DNA from: Firmicutes bacterium UBA911
GTDB lineage: Bacteria > Bacillota > Desulfotomaculia > Desulfotomaculales > Desulforudaceae
Length of the DNA: 21,632 nucleotides
Reading direction: 5' to 3'
NCBI GenBank assembly: GCA_002294005.1
Contig: DBEH01000045.1
Location: 1 to 21,632, forward strand
The notes below the pieces were generated by a model, which saw only the letters and a program-made list of their open reading frames with translations, had not been told where the DNA came from and made no database searches. The position numbers and the translations under genes were made by a program. Below, piece by piece: positions 1-7,851 of this stretch. The first letter of the stretch is position 1. Each line of letters opens with the position of its first letter.

Positions 1-66
1 CTAACTCTTGACACGGACCGTTTCTTCCGGGGGGTTTACAGTGCCCGGGGTGATCGACTATGCTAG
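1..66 (+). CDS. spmA: Spore maturation protein A, C-terminal end (partial)
   Basis: Frame 1 is open from the window edge to a TAG at 64-66 and gives a 21-residue tail containing LDTDRFFR. Bacillus SpmA ends in a similar IDRFYYWRR-type tail, and spmA normally lies directly before spmB, which follows here with a 7-base overlap. SpmA and SpmB are membrane proteins needed for dehydration of the spore core. Only the tail is visible, so the call rests mainly on gene order. Confidence 0.6.
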   Translation, partial: LTLDTDRFFRGVYSARGDRLC

Positions 67-596
67 AGCTGGCCGGGGCCGTCTCCATATGGGCTATTCC
101 GGTCTTTCTCGCCGTGGTCCTGATTGCGGGGGCCGCTCGCCGGGTCCGCGTGCTCGAATCCTTTGTGGAAGGCGCCGAGCAAGGGTTTGGAATGGCGGTC
201 AAGCTCATTCCCTGCCTGGTGGCGATGGTGGTCGCCATCAGCGTTTTCCGGGCCTCGGGCGCCATGGACTCCTTCGTGGGGCTGATCGCCCCGCTGCTTG
301 CTTTGGTCGGCGCGCCGCCGGAGATTGTGCCCCACGCCCTGATGCGCCCACTCTCCGGGGGTGCCGCCCTGGGGATCGCCACCGAGCTGATCGAAAAGCA
401 CGGGCCGGACAGTTTTATCGGACTGTTGGTCTCAACGATGCAGGGTTCGACCGACACCACCTTCTACGTGCTGACACTATACTTCGGAGCCGTGGGGGTG
501 AGGCGGTACCGCTACGCCGTGGCCTCCGGCCTGACGGCGGACCTGACCACCCTCCTGGCGTCCCTCTTCATCGTGGGCCTCGTTTTTAGAGGTTAG
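60..596 (+). CDS. spmB: Spore maturation protein B
   Basis: This 178-residue integral membrane protein matches the SpmB family in length and sequence. Hydrophobic segments lie near residues 8-25, 45-65, 75-90 and 155-175. The conserved stretches RPLSGGAALGIATELI (about 101-116) and STMQGSTDTTFYVLTLYFG (about 129-147) are typical of the nucleoside-recognition (Gate) domain shared by SpmA and SpmB. In Bacillus, SpmA and SpmB act in the spore to lower core water content; the transported substrate is not known. The ATG at 60 follows a GGGGTGAT Shine-Dalgarno and overlaps the spmA stop, so the two are co-translated. Placement before an RluB-type gene is the usual Firmicute order. Confidence 0.92.
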   Translation: MLELAGAVSIWAIPVFLAVVLIAGAARRVRVLESFVEGAEQGFGMAVKLIPCLVAMVVAISVFRASGAMDSFVGLIAPLLALVGAPPEIVPHALMRPLSGGAALGIATELIEKHGPDSFIGLLVSTMQGSTDTTFYVLTLYFGAVGVRRYRYAVASGLTADLTTLLASLFIVGLVFRG

Positions 597-643
597 AGCG
601 GCGGGAAACCGGGCAAGGTGAAGCCAGGCCGGAGGTGAACCGC

Positions 644-1363
644 TTGGTGAGGCTGCACAAGTACCTGGCGGAGGCCGGCGTCGCCTCGCGCCGCGCCTGC
701 GAAGAGCTGATCCTGGCCGGGCGGGTGCGGGTCAACGGGCGGGTGGTCCACGAACTGGGGACCACGGTCGATGGCTTTAAGAACCGTGTGGAGGTGGACG
801 GCCGCGAAGTCCGGCCCGAGGCCAAGGTTTACATTTTGTTGTACAAGCCCCGCGGCTACGTGACCACGGCCCGGGATCCCCAGGGAAGGCGAAAAGTCAC
901 GGACCTGGTGGCGGGAGCGGGCCGGCGGGTCTTTCCGGTCGGCCGCCTGGACTACGACAGCGAGGGCCTCCTGCTGCTGACCAACGACGGCGACCTGGCC
1001 TACCGCCTGACCCATCCCCGTTTCCACGTCCCGAAGACCTACCGGGTGGTGCTGGACCGCACGCCCGGACCAGCGGCGCTCGGTGAGATCGCCCGCGGCG
1101 TTCGCCTGGAGGACGGCCCGACGGCGCCGGCCGAAGTCCGCCTGCTTGGGGGTGACGGCGGGGAGGTGCTGGTGGAGATGACCATTCATGAGGGCCGGAA
1201 ACGTCAGGTGCGGCGGATGTGGGCCGTCCTGGGCTTTGAAGTCAAGAGGCTCAAACGCGTGCGGATGGCCAGCCTCGATCTCGGGAGCCTTGAGCCCGGC
1301 CGCTGGCGGCACCTGCGACCGGCCGAGCGGCAAAGCTTAAGGAAACTGGTTGGTTTGGCGTAA
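644..1363 (+). CDS. rluB: Pseudouridine synthase, RluB/RsuA family
   Basis: It isomerises a uridine in ribosomal RNA to pseudouridine; in RluB the target is in 23S rRNA helix 89. From the TTG at 644 the protein has 239 residues. An S4 RNA-binding domain covers about 2-50 (VRLHKYLAEAGVASRR, VNGR). The catalytic domain carries GRLDYDSEGLLLLTNDG, with the active Asp at about 103, and then EGRKRQVRRM at 183-192. The frame also opens at GTG 635, but GGAGG (631-635) overlaps that codon and leaves no spacer. It is about 8 bases from TTG 644, and GTG 647 is also possible. The subgroup (RluB rather than RsuA or RluE) rests on the spmAB neighbourhood. Confidence 0.9.
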   Translation: MVRLHKYLAEAGVASRRACEELILAGRVRVNGRVVHELGTTVDGFKNRVEVDGREVRPEAKVYILLYKPRGYVTTARDPQGRRKVTDLVAGAGRRVFPVGRLDYDSEGLLLLTNDGDLAYRLTHPRFHVPKTYRVVLDRTPGPAALGEIARGVRLEDGPTAPAEVRLLGGDGGEVLVEMTIHEGRKRQVRRMWAVLGFEVKRLKRVRMASLDLGSLEPGRWRHLRPAERQSLRKLVGLA

Positions 1364-1368
1364 ACCCG

Positions 1369-1395
1369 GCAGGATTTCCATTAATCGACTAGAAT
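1369..1395 (+). promoter_or_regulatory. Candidate sigma-H-type promoter
   Basis: GCAGGATTT at 1369-1377 fits the Bacillus sigma-H -35 consensus RNAGGAWWW. CTAGAAT at 1389-1395 fits the -10 consensus RNNGAAT except at the first base, with an 11-base spacer, which is in the expected range. Transcription would start near 1402, just before a GGAGAAGAGG ribosome-binding stretch. The consensus comes from Bacillus and the match was found by eye, so this is tentative. TAGAAT also resembles a sigma-A -10, but no TTGACA-like -35 lies 17 bases upstream. Confidence 0.3.
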
Positions 1396-1401
1396 TGACT
1401 T

Positions 1402-1902
1402 TTGGAGAAGAGGCAATGGACGCGGAGGGGGGAAGGCCTGTTGGTACGGACCCAGACGGGCCAGGAACTGGTGGAAGCGGAACTGCGGGTCAGGGTGCGC
1501 CTGGACTTCAAAGGCGTGTCCCGTCCGGGCAAGCTTTTCTTTGGGGGGAAACCGACGGAAAAGGTGGCGGAGGAGACCCGTGAACAGCAGTTGGCCCTTT
1601 TCCGGAACGTTCCGGTACAGGGAATAAGAATCGAGGATATCAGTTTGGGCGGGGAAATCTACACCGTGTTCGACGAACAGGGCAACGTAGAGGTGGCCTA
1701 CGCTCCGGCCGAGCTGACCCTGGTGGCCGATACCGTTGAGGATCTGGTACGGTTCGTAGTGCGCGATGATTTTCGCCGGATCGAGGTCCTGGAACCCGCC
1801 AACGTGGTATTAGGGCACCTGGATGTCGAGCGGTTGATGTTTCGGGTCAATGAGGAAAACAAGGCGGTGCAACGCATGCTGGAGCGGAAATACGCGCGTT
1901 GA
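1402..1902 (+). CDS. Conserved-looking protein of unknown function
   Basis: I do not recognise this protein. The open frame gives up to 166 residues, rich in charged residues and beta-like segments, with no signal peptide or membrane segment. It contains LDFKGVSRPGKLFFGG near 34-49 and ends in a helical, basic tail (NEENKAVQRMLERKYAR). The start is unclear. TTG 1402 lacks a Shine-Dalgarno. CTG 1438 and TTG 1441 lie downstream of GGAGG (1424-1428). The best-placed start, ATG 1416 behind GGAGAAGAGG, is in another frame and joins this one only if one base of the G6 run at 1427-1432 is lost. It sits between rluB and aroH, 22 bases before aroH, so it is probably co-transcribed with aroH. Confidence 0.7.
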   Translation: MEKRQWTRRGEGLLVRTQTGQELVEAELRVRVRLDFKGVSRPGKLFFGGKPTEKVAEETREQQLALFRNVPVQGIRIEDISLGGEIYTVFDEQGNVEVAYAPAELTLVADTVEDLVRFVVRDDFRRIEVLEPANVVLGHLDVERLMFRVNEENKAVQRMLERKYAR

Positions 1903-1924
1903 CGCCGACCCATAGGAGGAACAT

Positions 1925-2290
1925 ATGAGTCCGGTACGCGGAATCCGGGGCGCAAATACCGTCGAGGACAATACCCAGGCGGCCATTTTCCGGGCTGTGC
2001 GGGAACTGCTGGAGACCGTGGTCCGGGCCAACGAGCTCCAGTTGGAGGATATCGTCAGCGTGTTTCTAACGCTTACTCCGGATCTGGACGCCGATTTTCC
2101 GGCGACGGCGGCCCGGGACATGGGCTGGGACCGGGTTCCGCTCCTGTGCGCCACCGAGATCAATGTTCCGGGAGCCATGCCTCGTTGCCTGCGTGTCCTG
2201 ATGCACGTCCACACCGGCCGCTCCCAGAACGAGATCAAACATGTGTACCTGGACCGGACGGCCGCTTTGCGTCCGGACCTCTCTCAATGA
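1925..2290 (+). CDS. aroH: Chorismate mutase, AroH type
   Basis: It converts chorismate to prephenate, the entry to the Phe/Tyr branch. The 121-residue product aligns along its length with monofunctional Bacillus subtilis AroH (trimeric pseudo-alpha/beta-barrel). Active-site residues are present: Arg8 (Arg7 in B. subtilis), Cys75, Glu78, Arg90, Tyr108 and Arg116, within RGIRGANTV, CATEINVPG, CLRVLMHV and HVYLDRTAALRPDLS. A strong GGAGGAA Shine-Dalgarno precedes ATG 1925. The gene follows the unknown gene by 22 bases and precedes an HD-GYP gene by 28 bases. The tyrA downstream has no fused mutase domain, so AroH would supply its prephenate. Confidence 0.96.
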   Translation: MSPVRGIRGANTVEDNTQAAIFRAVRELLETVVRANELQLEDIVSVFLTLTPDLDADFPATAARDMGWDRVPLLCATEINVPGAMPRCLRVLMHVHTGRSQNEIKHVYLDRTAALRPDLSQ

Positions 2291-2318
2291 TCTCCGCCTT
2301 TGCCTGGGGGGTTGACCG

Positions 2319-3431
2319 ATGCGTAGAGTCCCTGTTTCGGCCTTGGTCCCGGGTATGCGGATCGGCAGGGAAGTAGCGGGAGGCCGCGGCGAGGTCTACC
2401 TCCAAACCGGAGTCATCCTCACGCATAAGTACATCCGCAAGCTGGCCGAACTCGGCTTTGTGTCCGTATATGTGCGCGATGCTTTGCTGGGCGATCTCCA
2501 CGTGGCGGAAGCCAAGGACGTAGTGCGCGACGAAACCCGGCGCGAAGCAGTCAGCGGAGTGCGCAACCTCCTCCGGGAAGCGGCGGAGTCCGGGGCCAAG
2601 ATAATTGAACCGCCGAGAGAACTGGCCCGGACGGTCAGTGACATGGTGAGTCAAGTTGTGGAGAACCCCTCCCCAACCATCAACATCTACGACATCCGTG
2701 CCCAGAATGAGTATTTGTACCACCACTCCGTCAATGTCTGCGCCCTGGCGCTGGTTATCGGCACGCAGATCGGCCTCTCCCGGCGTGAGCTGTATGAACT
2801 GGGAATTGGAGCGCTGATGCACGACGTGGGGAAGATCAGAGTTCCCGCGGAGATCCTGGACAAGCCCGGAAAACTGAGCGCCGAGGAGTTCGAGCTGGTT
2901 AAGAAGCACACGCTTTATGCCGAAGAATTGCTTCAGAACAATCCCCCGGCGGCGGCGTTGGCCGGTATGCATCACGAGCGGCTGAACGGCGAGGGTTACC
3001 CAAGAGGGCTGAAGGCAGGGGAGATCCCGCCGCTGGTCCAGATTGTCGGCATTGCCGATCTGTTCGACGCCCTGACGGCCGACCGGTGCTACCGGAAGGC
3101 CTACCGTCCGGACCAGGCTCTGGAGATGCTGCTGGGGGCCGGAGATTTCTGGTTTGACTTCGATCTGGTGCGTGCTTTTGTGGTCAACGTGGCCGCCTAC
3201 CCGGTCGGCACACTGGTGGAACTGAACTCCGGGGAGATCGGTGTGGTGGTGAGCACGCCCAAGGGGTTCCCGACCCAACCGGTGGTGCGCTTGTTTGTCG
3301 CGGCTGATGGTGGTTGGCTGGCCGACGCGCACGATGTCTCCACCCTGGACAAATGCCTGTTCGTAGCCAGGGTATTGGACGAGGAAGAGATCTCTTTCAT
3401 CAAGAAGGCGTTGCACAGCAGGCAGACTTAA
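2319..3431 (+). CDS. HD-GYP domain protein, predicted c-di-GMP phosphodiesterase (copy 1)
   Basis: HD-GYP proteins hydrolyse the second messenger cyclic di-GMP. This 370-residue cytoplasmic protein has an N-terminal small domain (1-55, VPVSALVPGMRIGREV..GGRGEVYL) common in clostridial HD-GYP proteins. The catalytic domain runs from about 125 to 295. Metal-ligand motifs look intact: HHSVNV (135-140), HD (168-169) in LMHDVGK, His197, HHE (218-220), GYP (226-228) and GIADLFDALT with Asp247. A short beta-rich tail (295-350, GTLVELNSGEIGVVV) follows. There is no response-regulator receiver, PAS or membrane segment, so its input signal is not visible. It lies between aroH and a second HD-GYP gene. 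The substrate is assigned from the family, not shown. Confidence 0.92.
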   Translation: MRRVPVSALVPGMRIGREVAGGRGEVYLQTGVILTHKYIRKLAELGFVSVYVRDALLGDLHVAEAKDVVRDETRREAVSGVRNLLREAAESGAKIIEPPRELARTVSDMVSQVVENPSPTINIYDIRAQNEYLYHHSVNVCALALVIGTQIGLSRRELYELGIGALMHDVGKIRVPAEILDKPGKLSAEEFELVKKHTLYAEELLQNNPPAAALAGMHHERLNGEGYPRGLKAGEIPPLVQIVGIADLFDALTADRCYRKAYRPDQALEMLLGAGDFWFDFDLVRAFVVNVAAYPVGTLVELNSGEIGVVVSTPKGFPTQPVVRLFVAADGGWLADAHDVSTLDKCLFVARVLDEEEISFIKKALHSRQT

Positions 3432-3457
3432 AGCCCAAAAACGGAGATGTCCTATCG

Positions 3458-4555
3458 ATGCGAAAGGTACCGGTGAACTACCTTGAGCCGGGAATGCGGC
3501 TGGCGCGGCCGGTTCTGGGCACCGGCGGCGAGGTGTATTTGGCGGCCGGTGTCACTTTGAGCGGAAAGTACATTCAACGGCTGGAGAAGATCGGCTTTAG
3601 CTCCGTTCATGTGGAGGACCGCCTGCTTGACGGGGTGTTCGTGCAGGACGTTATATCGGATAAGACCAGACGGGACGCCATAATGCAGGTCCGAAAATCG
3701 CTCACGGAATGGTCCAGGCCCGGAACAAAAGCGCTCAATGTTCCGCAGGACATTACCCTGGTGGCGGACGCCATTGTCGGCGAGTTACTGAACAACCCCT
3801 TCTCCAGCGTCAACCTGGTCGATATTCGTACCGAGGGAGCGTACCTCTTTCATCACTCTGTAAACGTGTGCGTACTGGCCGTCCTCGCCGGAATAAACCA
3901 CGGGCTTCAAAGAGAACAACTGATCAATCTCGGGGTGGGCGCTCTGCTGCACGATGCCGGGAAAGTACGGATCCCCGCCGAGATCTTGAACAGGCCGGGA
4001 CCGCTGACGGCGGAGGAGTTTGACCGGGTCAAGCTGCATTGCGCTTACGGGCGGGATATCCTCGGCGGGAACCCAACGGCCAGCGTCATTGCTTACGCCC
4101 ATCACGAGCGTTACAACGGGGAAGGTTATCCTCTTGGACTCAAGGGAAGGGACATCAACTACCTCGCTCAGATGGTGGGGATAGCCGACATTTACGACGC
4201 GCTCACCTCCGACCGGTGTTACCGCAAGGCGCACGCGCCCCACGACGCCCTGGAGTTGATCGCCGGTTCGGGGAACTGGTGGTTTGACACCAGGTTGGTG
4301 CACAACTTCGTGCGCTGCGTGGCGGCCTATCCCACGGGAACCTTGGTCGTGCTGAGTACCGGAGAAGTCGGGGTGGTAGTCGACACCCCGCAGGCGTATC
4401 CCTTCTTCCCCAACGTGCGGATACTGCTCAACGCCCAGAGGCGGAAGGTGCTTCCTTACACCCTGTCGACGGTGCAGGAAAACCTGTGGGTCAGCCGTGT
4501 CCCGGACGACGAGGAAGTCCAGACCATCCGGCAAACGTTAGGGGAAACCTTCTGA
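3458..4555 (+). CDS. HD-GYP domain protein, predicted c-di-GMP phosphodiesterase (copy 2)
   Basis: This 365-residue paralogue of the gene just upstream has the same architecture end to end: N-terminal domain (MRKVPVNYLEPGMRLARPV), HD-GYP core and the YPTGTLVVLSTGEVGVVV tail. Motifs seen are HHSVNV (132-137), HD (165-166) in LLHDAGK, His194, HHE (215-217), GYP (223-225) and GIADIYDALT with Asp244. The frame is open further upstream to 3314, inside the previous gene, but ATG 3458 has a GGAG site and gives the same N-terminus as copy 1. The pair is a tandem duplication separated by 26 bases. The trp promoter begins only about 20 bases after its stop, and I see no terminator between them. Confidence 0.92.
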   Translation: MRKVPVNYLEPGMRLARPVLGTGGEVYLAAGVTLSGKYIQRLEKIGFSSVHVEDRLLDGVFVQDVISDKTRRDAIMQVRKSLTEWSRPGTKALNVPQDITLVADAIVGELLNNPFSSVNLVDIRTEGAYLFHHSVNVCVLAVLAGINHGLQREQLINLGVGALLHDAGKVRIPAEILNRPGPLTAEEFDRVKLHCAYGRDILGGNPTASVIAYAHHERYNGEGYPLGLKGRDINYLAQMVGIADIYDALTSDRCYRKAHAPHDALELIAGSGNWWFDTRLVHNFVRCVAAYPTGTLVVLSTGEVGVVVDTPQAYPFFPNVRILLNAQRRKVLPYTLSTVQENLWVSRVPDDEEVQTIRQTLGETF

Positions 4556-4577
4556 TCCGTCTGTTTGACAAAAACGA

Positions 4578-4606
4578 TTGACAACTTCGCCTGGGTGTGG
4601 TATTTA
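4578..4606 (+). promoter_or_regulatory. Sigma-A-type promoter of the trp supercluster
   Basis: TTGACA (4578-4583) matches the -35 consensus exactly. After 17 bases comes TATTTA (4601-4606), preceded by TGG, which makes an extended -10. A second TTGACA lies at 4565-4570, 13 bases upstream, and has no matching -10. The predicted transcript would start near 4612-4614 and give a leader of about 140 bases before trpE. The stretch is AT-rich against its surroundings. Confidence 0.7.
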
Positions 4607-4639
4607 TACGGGTGTAACCAACCGGTTCGGTAACGGGAT

Positions 4640-4681
4640 CAGCGTAGCGGAGACAGGGCGAGATAGATGAGCTGAGTTGAG
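4640..4681 (+). promoter_or_regulatory. TRAP-like binding site: nine NAG triplets in the trp leader
   Basis: NAG triplets begin at 4640 (CAG), 4645 (TAG), 4650 (GAG), 4654 (CAG), 4660 (GAG), 4664 (TAG), 4669 (GAG), 4674 (GAG) and 4679 (GAG). Spacers are 2, 2, 1, 3, 1, 2, 2 and 2 bases. The trp RNA-binding attenuation protein (TRAP, MtrB) of Bacillus binds up to 11 GAG/UAG repeats spaced by 2-3 bases on the trp leader, wrapping RNA around its ring when loaded with tryptophan. The regular spacing, the position between promoter and terminator, and the following trpE all fit that role. Two CAG triplets and two 1-base spacers are weaker than the Bacillus site. A small hairpin (ACCG 4621-4624 with CGGT 4628-4631) precedes the repeats. 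The gene for TRAP is not in this window. Confidence 0.72.
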
Positions 4682-4709
4682 CCTGGTGCGCATGACCATG
4701 CCGGCGCTC
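4679..4709 (+). promoter_or_regulatory. Predicted trp antiterminator hairpin
   Basis: GAGCCTGG (4679-4686) can pair with 4701-4709 (CCGGCGCTC), leaving C4705 bulged: eight pairs, one of them G-U, around a 14-base loop. Two U-U mismatches and two further pairs (4675-4676 with 4712-4713) could extend it. The 3' arm is the 5' arm of the terminator, so the two hairpins exclude each other. The 5' arm contains the last GAG triplet, so a protein bound to the triplets would block the antiterminator. This is inference from base pairing. Confidence 0.55.
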
Positions 4710-4727
4710 TTCTGAGTGTCGGTTTTT
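4701..4727 (+). terminator. Intrinsic terminator (attenuator) before trpE
   Basis: CCGGCGCTC (4701-4709) and GAGTGTCGG (4714-4722) form a nine-pair stem with two G-U pairs and a TTCT loop, followed by TTTTT (4723-4727). It lies between the promoter and trpE, 25 bases before the start codon, so it must act as an attenuator rather than the end of the HD-GYP operon. Confidence 0.82.
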
Positions 4728-4751
4728 GTATTTTGGGAAGGAGGCGCGGCC

Positions 4752-6214
4752 TTGAGCGGGGCAAACCCATCCATCGAACAATACTGGATGCTGGCGGAGA
4801 CGAATAACCTGATTCCCGTTTTTCAGGAATGGACCATCGATATGGAGACCCCGATTTCCATCTTCAAGCGCTTAGAGCCCCAAGGCCCGTGTTTCTTACT
4901 GGAGAGCGTGGAGGGTGGCGAAAGCCTGGGCCGGTACTCCTTCATGGGCTTTGATCCCTTGTGGACGCTGGAGTTGAAGAACGGCGCGGGCGTGCTGCGC
5001 AGCGCAGCCGGCGAAGAGGCGGTGAGCGGTCATCCCCTCGATATCCTGGCCCGTACGTTGGGGCAGTACCGCTGCCCCGACCTTGACCTGCCCCGGTTTT
5101 TCGGCGGCGCCGTCGGGTATTTCGGCTACGACCTGGTCCGCCACCTGGAGCGGCTGCCGGCGAGCGCCCCGGACAACCTCGGTCTTCCGGACTTAAGCGT
5201 GATGTTCCCGGAAACGGTGTTGATTTTCGACCATGTCCAGCACACCCTGAAAGCGGTGGTGAACACCACAGTCGGCACTAATCCCGATGCCTCCCACGCG
5301 CGGGCCTGTGCCCGGATGCAACGCCTGCGGGAATCACTGGACGGACGGTTTCCGGAGTACAGCGGCCTTCCGGCCGCGGGGAACGGGCCGCATCAGGTGA
5401 CGGCGGAGACCACCCCGGAGGCCTTCAAGGCCGCGGTGCGCCGGGCCAAGGAGTACATCGCCGCGGGAGAAATACTACAAGTGGTTCTGTCCCTGCGGCT
5501 GCGGGTTCCGCTACCAACACCGCCCTTTGAAATGTACCGGAGGCTCCGGATCATCAATCCCTCGCCGTACCTATTCTACCTGGACCTGGGCTCCACTGCG
5601 GTGGTCGGCGCCTCTCCGGAGATGCTGGTCCGGGTGGAGGGCGGCGCGGTGCGGACCAGGCCGATCGCCGGCACCCGCCCCCGGGGCGCCGGCCGGGCCG
5701 GCGACCTGGCCTGCGAGGAAGAACTGAGAGGGGACGCCAAGGAGCGGGCGGAGCACCTGATGTTGGTCGACCTGGGCCGGAATGACCTGTCTCGGGTGTG
5801 CACACCCGGTTCGGTGCAAGTCCCCCTGTTTATGACCGTGGAGCGCTATTCTCACGTGATGCATCTCACCTCGGAGGTGCGGGGGACCCTTGAGTCCGGA
5901 CGAACCGCCCTGGAGGCGCTGGAGGCGACTTTTCCTGCGGGCACGGTAAGCGGCGCGCCGAAGGTGCGGGCCATGGAGATCATTGAGGAACTGGAACCGT
6001 CCCGCCGCGGTATCTACGCCGGGGCGGTCGGTTACCTGGGATTGACCGGGAACCTGGATACCTGCATCGCGATCCGCACCGCTGTCGTCCGCGACGGCCA
6101 TGCCTATATCCAGGCCGGGGCGGGCATCGTCGCTGATTCCGATCCGGACCGCGAGTACCAGGAAGTGATGCACAAGGCGTCCGCCTTAATTCAGGCGGCG
6201 CAGGGGGCCTTAAC

Positions 6215-6218
<4 letters not shown>
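4752..6218 (+). CDS. trpE: Anthranilate synthase component I
   Basis: With TrpG it makes anthranilate from chorismate and glutamine, the committed step to tryptophan. From TTG 4752, behind AAGGAGG with about 7 bases of spacing, it has 488 residues, normal for TrpE. The frame extends to GTG 4716, but that codon is inside the terminator stem. LLES at 49-52 is the tryptophan feedback-binding motif, so allosteric inhibition by Trp is expected. Catalytic-domain motifs are PIAGTRPRG (304-312), DLGRNDLSR (340-348), HLTSEVRGTL (371-380) and GAPKVRAMEII (401-411). The stop overlaps the trpG GTG by four bases (GTGA), which indicates coupled translation. Confidence 0.97.
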
Positions 6219-6807
<589 letters not shown>

Positions 6808-6808
<1 letters not shown>

Positions 6809-7851
6809 TGCGGGAAGCGCTGCAAAAACTGGTCGGCGGGGAGGACCTGGAGCAGCACGAAGCGGAAATGGTCATGGCCGACATCATGGACGGCCGGGCC
6901 ACGCCCGCGCAGATCGGCGCGCTGCTGGCCGGCCTGCGCCTGAAGCGGGAGACGGCGGCGGAAATCCGGGGCTTCGCTCTGGCGATGCGGGCGCGGGCCG
7001 AACTGGTGCCGACGCGGCACGAACTGGTGGCCGACACCTGCGGTACCGGCGGTGACGGCGCCCAGACCTTCAATATCTCCACCACCGCCGCCTTCGTCGT
7101 GGCCGGCGCCGGAGTACCGGTGGCCAAACACGGCAACACGGCGGTCTCCAGCCGGTGCGGCAGCGCGGACGTCCTGCGCCATCTGGGGGCGAACCTGGAC
7201 TTGACCCCGGCGCAGATGGGAGCCTGCCTCGACGAGGTGGGGATCGCCTTTCTTTTCGCGCCGCACCTGCACCGGGCCATGCGGCACGCCGCCGGACCGC
7301 GGAAGGAACTGGGCATCCGGACCGTGTTCAACATCCTGGGGCCGTTGACCAACCCGGTGCGCCCCCGGGTTCAGGTGCTGGGGGTCTTCGACCCGGCGGC
7401 CGCGGAGTTGGTGGCCGAGGCCCTGAGCGGCCTGGAGGTGGAACGCGCCTTCGTCGTTCACGGGGCCGGCGGTTTGGACGAGGTGTCGCCAGCCGGTCCG
7501 GCCAAGGTCTGGGAAGTGCGCCCCGGTTCGGTGCGGGCGGGGGTCCTTGACCCGGCGGAACTGGGGTTTGCCCGGGCCGGTGCCGAGTCCCTGGCCGGCG
7601 GTTCCCCGGCGGACAACGCCCGGATCACGCTGGAAATCCTGCAGGGCGCCTCCGGGCCGCAGCGGGACGCGGTACTCTTAAACGCAGGTCTGACGCTTTT
7701 GGCCGCGGGCCGGGCCGGGGACATGGCCCAAGCGGTGCGCCTCGCGGCCGAGTGTTTGGATTCCGGGGCGGCCCGGGAGCGACTGGCGCGACTGATTGCG
7801 TTCACGGGGCGGTGCAAGCATGCTGAACAAGATAATCGCCTCCAAGCGTAG
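6808..7851 (+). CDS. trpD: Anthranilate phosphoribosyltransferase
   Basis: It joins anthranilate to phosphoribosyl pyrophosphate. From ATG 6808 it has 347 residues, the usual length. The open frame reaches back to 6418, but that upstream part only shadows trpG. PRPP and substrate motifs are DTCGTGGDG (77-84), NIST (89-92), KHGN (107-110) and SSRCGSADVL (114-123). A GGAGGGGAGGG stretch supplies the ribosome site, and TGATG links it to trpG. Its end overlaps trpC by 32 bases. Confidence 0.97.

Noticed and set aside
8..589. 193-residue open frame overlapping spmB
   Set aside because: It is out of frame with spmB, which has clear family motifs; the product is Gly/Arg/Pro-rich as expected of a shadow frame.
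2235..3416. 393-residue open frame on the minus strand
   Set aside because: It lies antisense to the HD-GYP gene, has no recognisable motif or ribosome site, and is the kind of long mirror frame that GC-rich genes produce.
4692..4715. Short leader peptide MTMPALF before trpE
   Set aside because: It has no Trp codons and no ribosome site and runs into the terminator loop, so it cannot work as a classical ribosome-stalling leader.
4556..4751. T-box riboswitch in the trp leader
   Set aside because: The conserved T-box stretch (AGGGTGGNACCGCG-like) is absent, and the leader is too short for the specifier and antiterminator domains.
4716..4751. Upstream extension of trpE to GTG 4716
   Set aside because: The codon is within the terminator stem, lacks a ribosome site, and adds residues not found in TrpE; TTG 4752 has an AAGGAGG site.
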